Source of the DNA: JAGTVG01 sp964389805
Lineage (GTDB): Bacteria > Bacteroidota > Bacteroidia > Cytophagales > Cyclobacteriaceae
Length of the DNA: 27,921 nt
Direction: 5' to 3'
Assembly (NCBI GenBank): GCA_964389805.1
Contig: CAYMFU010000264.1
Location: forward strand, 1-27,921
Below the pieces are notes generated by a model. It worked only from the letters and a program-made list of their open reading frames with translations. It ran no database searches and was not told where the DNA came from. This document shows positions 25,560 to 27,921 of the stretch, piece by piece. Numbering within the stretch: the first letter of the stretch is position 1; each line of letters begins with the position of its first letter. The translations under genes were made by a program, and so were the position numbers.

Positions 25560-26180
25560 TTAATTATTTCTCCATTGCAAGGTATTAAGAAGGTGAATTA
25601 TGTCCTTTTTTATATATTGAATGGCCGGTGCAAGTGAATCATTTTGTGTAGCAGTCTTAAAATATAAAGCACCTCGCATAAAATGCTTTAAAGAATCGGT
25701 AGTTACGAACTGAATTTGGGTTGGCACCTCCCCGCTTATTTCTGCAATCGAGGCTGTATAACCATTCCTGGTCAGCATAATGATCTCATCTATAGCATAT
25801 GCCTTGATCTGGTGTTGGGAGGTGAGTTTATAGGCGTCACTAAAATATTCTTTCATTAATTCAGGTTTTCCATATATAGGCTTGTAGGTGATCTGGATAT
25901 CTGCAAGCAGGGTGTCATAAACAAGGTCGATCCAATATCGTTCATCGGTGATATCAGATTGGTCCTTATATTGCTCCTTCACCTTGTTCATATAAGTCCA
26001 GGTTGTATCGGTATTCAATCTGGCTAATTTTGATATTTCGAAATAGTAAGGTAATGAATCAGGGATTCCTATATATTCATGATCGGGCAATTCAATTCTG
26101 TTGTATCCTTTTGGTTTGGGCATGTAATCAGAAGTGCAGCTGATTAATATAAGGAAAATGATAAGTTTAAAGATTTTCAA
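25560..26180 (-). CDS. gldD: Gliding-motility lipoprotein GldD
   Basis: A 206-residue lipoprotein. A longer reading frame reaches 26282 but would overlap gldE; I choose TTG at 26180, which gives MKIFKLIIFLILISC, a proper lipoprotein signal with Cys15 in LISC and leaves a 16-base gap after gldE. The mature part begins SDYMPKPKGYNRIELPDHEY, the family's Pro-Lys-Pro-Lys-Gly-Tyr hallmark, and ends in a long helix. GldD is required for gliding and for T9SS function in Flavobacterium johnsoniae; its molecular role is not settled. The gldE-gldD pair is well conserved in Bacteroidota. Confidence 0.9.
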   Translation of the reverse strand: MKIFKLIIFLILISCTSDYMPKPKGYNRIELPDHEYIGIPDSLPYYFEISKLARLNTDTTWTYMNKVKEQYKDQSDITDERYWIDLVYDTLLADIQITYKPIYGKPELMKEYFSDAYKLTSQHQIKAYAIDEIIMLTRNGYTASIAEISGEVPTQIQFVTTDSLKHFMRGALYFKTATQNDSLAPAIQYIKKDIIHLLNTLQWRNN

Positions 26181-26196
26181 GGCAGATACTATTTCT

Positions 26197-27525
26197 TTAC
26201 GGAATTGTACTTGATTTAACAAAGATTCGGATCCTTTTAATTCGCCTGTTGTCGACTGCGACAACGGTAAAGACCAGATCACCGAATTCGATTTTTTCTC
26301 CTACCCGGGGAATTTTGGAACTCAGTTCCAGGATCAATCCGGCAAGCGATTCACTTTCACCTTTAACTTCGTCAAATAGAGAAGGATCTTTTCCAATTAT
26401 CTTGCAGAAATCATTTAATGAAGTCCTTCCTTCAAACACATATGTGTTTTCATCTAATTTATTATATGCGATCTCATCAACGTCAAATTCATCACGAATT
26501 TCACCCACGATCTCTTCAATAATATCTTCAAGCGTAATTAATCCTGATGTGCCTCCATATTCGTCGACTACAATAGATATATGGACTCTTTTCTCCTGGA
26601 AATCTTTAAGCAGGCTATCTATCTTTTTATTTTCCGGTACAAAATATCCTGGCCTCAGCAAGGGTTGCCATTTAAAATTCTCATCCCGGTCAAGATACGG
26701 AAGAAGATCTTTTATGTACAAGATGCCTTCAATTTTATCAATAGTCTCGCGAAAAACAGGAATTCGAGAAAAACCACACTTATTGATTTTGTCCATTAGG
26801 TCATGAAAACCCAAATCGGTATCAAATGCTGTGATTTCCAGCCTTGATTTCATAACCTGCTTTACTGATAAAGTGCCGAAGTTCACGATACCTTTCAATA
26901 TTTCCTTCTCCTCTTCTGTCGCCTCTCCATCAGCAGTTATTTCGAGCGCCTTATGAATCTCTTCTTTTGAAATATCATAGTTTTTCCTTTCAATCCTTTT
27001 TTCTACCACCTTACTGAAAGAAAGGAGTAACCAGGAAAGCGGACTGAATAAAGACTCGGCCACTTTCATCAGTCTGGAAGTCATTCCGGCAAAAGCCACA
27101 TTATTCGAATTGGCATATACCTTCGGTATGATCTCCCCAAAAAACACAATGGCAAATGTAGTGATGAAGGTAAGGAAGATAATAACTATGCCAGTTAATG
27201 TAGTAGTCCCAAAGATCCTCCAGGTAACAAATGTTGCAAGGGTAACAATTCCTACATTTATAAAATTATTAAATATCAGGATTGTAGCGAGCAGCTTTTG
27301 AGGATTCTTTATGAGCTGATATATCCTTTTCTCTCCTTTTGCATTACTGTTCCGAAATGTATTTATCTGGTTTTTCGATAAAGAAAAAAAGGCAACCTCG
27401 GATCCTGATACAAGGGCAGACAATATCAATAAAATACTTAGTAATACACCACCTATAATATAAAAAGGCAGCAAGTTACCGGATAATAAAATAAAAAGAT
27501 GACAACAATGATATGGTTCGTCCAA
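26197..27525 (-). CDS. gldE: Gliding-motility-associated protein GldE (CNNM/CorC-type)
   Basis: A 442-residue membrane protein. A CNNM (DUF21) transmembrane domain occupies about 15-190 with SGSEVAFFSLS (41-51) and FGEIIPKVYAN, two CBS domains follow at about 210-335 (VKQVMKSRLEITAFDT; SIVVDEYGGTSGLITLEDI), and a CorC/HlyC domain closes (350-435). The relatives transport or sense Mg2+ or Co2+. The start is TTG at 27525: no ATG lies before the first helix. It follows ssb by 17 bases and precedes gldD. In F. johnsoniae GldE partly supports GldD function. Its ion-transport activity is inferred. Confidence 0.92.
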   Translation of the reverse strand: MDEPYHCCHLFILLSGNLLPFYIIGGVLLSILLILSALVSGSEVAFFSLSKNQINTFRNSNAKGEKRIYQLIKNPQKLLATILIFNNFINVGIVTLATFVTWRIFGTTTLTGIVIIFLTFITTFAIVFFGEIIPKVYANSNNVAFAGMTSRLMKVAESLFSPLSWLLLSFSKVVEKRIERKNYDISKEEIHKALEITADGEATEEEKEILKGIVNFGTLSVKQVMKSRLEITAFDTDLGFHDLMDKINKCGFSRIPVFRETIDKIEGILYIKDLLPYLDRDENFKWQPLLRPGYFVPENKKIDSLLKDFQEKRVHISIVVDEYGGTSGLITLEDIIEEIVGEIRDEFDVDEIAYNKLDENTYVFEGRTSLNDFCKIIGKDPSLFDEVKGESESLAGLILELSSKIPRVGEKIEFGDLVFTVVAVDNRRIKRIRIFVKSSTIP

Positions 27526-27542
27526 AGTCGTATATTTATTTT

Positions 27543-27921
27543 CTAAAACGGAAGATCATCAGTTTCCTCAGGTAGATCAACCGGGTTTGCTGGAGGAGTA
27601 GTTGATTGATTGGAGGGTTCATGATTAGCCTCGCTAGCTGTTGACCTGCCTCCAAGCATATTCATATTTTGACCGACAACTTCTGTACTATATTTTGTAA
27701 TCCCATCTTTATCCTGATAGGAACGAGTCTGTAATTTGCCTTCTATATATACCTGGTTCCCTTTTCTTAGATATTTTTCGGCAATTTCAGCCAATCCTCT
27801 CCATAGTACAATATTATGCCACTCTGTCTGGTCAACACGTTGGCCTGTATTTCTATCATTATAAGACTCTGTAGTTGCTATTGAAAAACGGGCAACTTTA
27901 ACACCACTTTCCAGAGTTCTG
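27543..27921 (-). CDS. ssb: Single-stranded DNA-binding protein, 5' part missing
   Basis: The gene enters the window from the right; the frame is open from 27920 without a start codon. 125 residues are visible. OB-fold motifs VARFSIAT, QTEWHNIVLW, AEKYLRKGNQVYIEGKLQTR and the following YSTEVVGQNMNMLGGR are typical of bacterial SSB. The flexible linker is rich in Ser, Thr, Pro and Asn, and the acidic tip EETDDLPF is the site that recruits partner proteins, RecG among them in other bacteria. A TTG at 27794 is internal, not the start. Upstream gene of the gldE-gldD-recG series. Confidence 0.95.
   Translation of the reverse strand, partial: RTLESGVKVARFSIATTESYNDRNTGQRVDQTEWHNIVLWRGLAEIAEKYLRKGNQVYIEGKLQTRSYQDKDGITKYSTEVVGQNMNMLGGRSTASEANHEPSNQSTTPPANPVDLPEETDDLPF

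Noticed and set aside
26181..26282. Upstream extension of gldD giving 240 residues
   Set aside because: It would overlap the 3' end of gldE by 86 bases and bury the lipoprotein signal; the TTG at 26180 restores a proper lipobox position.
26249..26806. A 185-codon open frame on the plus strand opposite gldE
   Set aside because: It is antisense to a well-supported gene, has a Ser/Ile-rich composition typical of reverse-strand translation, and no recognisable motif.
1..27921. CRISPR arrays, tRNA or rRNA genes, insertion sequences and attachment sites
   Set aside because: All intergenic gaps were read; none holds regularly spaced repeats, a cloverleaf-like sequence, transposase coding or terminal inverted repeats.

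Overview
This is a contiguous chromosomal stretch of a Bacteroidota bacterium, low in GC and probably from the Cytophagales or a related aquatic lineage (the exact family is inference). The evidence is: a SusD-family tail, a secreted protein with a type IX secretion (T9SS) C-terminal sorting domain, gldD and gldE gliding-motility genes, a very short F1 epsilon subunit, promoters with the Bacteroidota -7 element TAnnTTTG, and weak Shine-Dalgarno sites. No tRNA, rRNA, CRISPR array, insertion sequence or prophage gene was seen.

Region 1 (1-6172) is the accessory, cell-surface part. It holds the 3' end of a SusD-like nutrient-binding lipoprotein with a terminator, a spacer that may hold a decayed gene, a 1111-residue lipoprotein of FG-GAP/VCBS repeats around an ASPIC/UnbV domain, a four-helix membrane protein, and a secreted CotH-kinase protein with a T9SS tail.

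Region 2 (6407-14600, all minus strand) is mostly housekeeping: atpD-atpC with their own promoter and terminator, an orphan sensor histidine kinase, a NatA/NatB-like ABC exporter pair, a secreted beta-solenoid-like protein, and grpE-dnaJ.

Region 3 (14703-17648) has the hpt-adk-obg operon on the minus strand, divergent from upp on the plus strand. Purine and pyrimidine base salvage thus start from one 180-base intergenic region. Region 4 (17670-21775, plus strand) has a Ca2+/Na+ antiporter, a small membrane protein, and nadA-nadB for de novo NAD synthesis from aspartate.

Region 5 (21789-27921, minus strand) has a PurF-like protein, then, reading upstream, recG, gldD, gldE and the 3' part of ssb. 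The spacing ssb-gldE-gldD-recG suggests one transcription unit joining DNA maintenance with the gliding/T9SS machinery.

The most interesting item is the PurF homologue at 21789-23195. It keeps the PRPP-binding motif and all four cysteines that would hold the [4Fe-4S] cluster of the Bacillus-type enzyme, but it has serine where the glutaminase nucleophile cysteine should be and lacks the other recognisable glutaminase-site motifs. Other points worth a look are a DnaJ with only one zinc centre, an inverted repeat plus a tandem repeat in front of grpE, and heavy use of TTG start codons.
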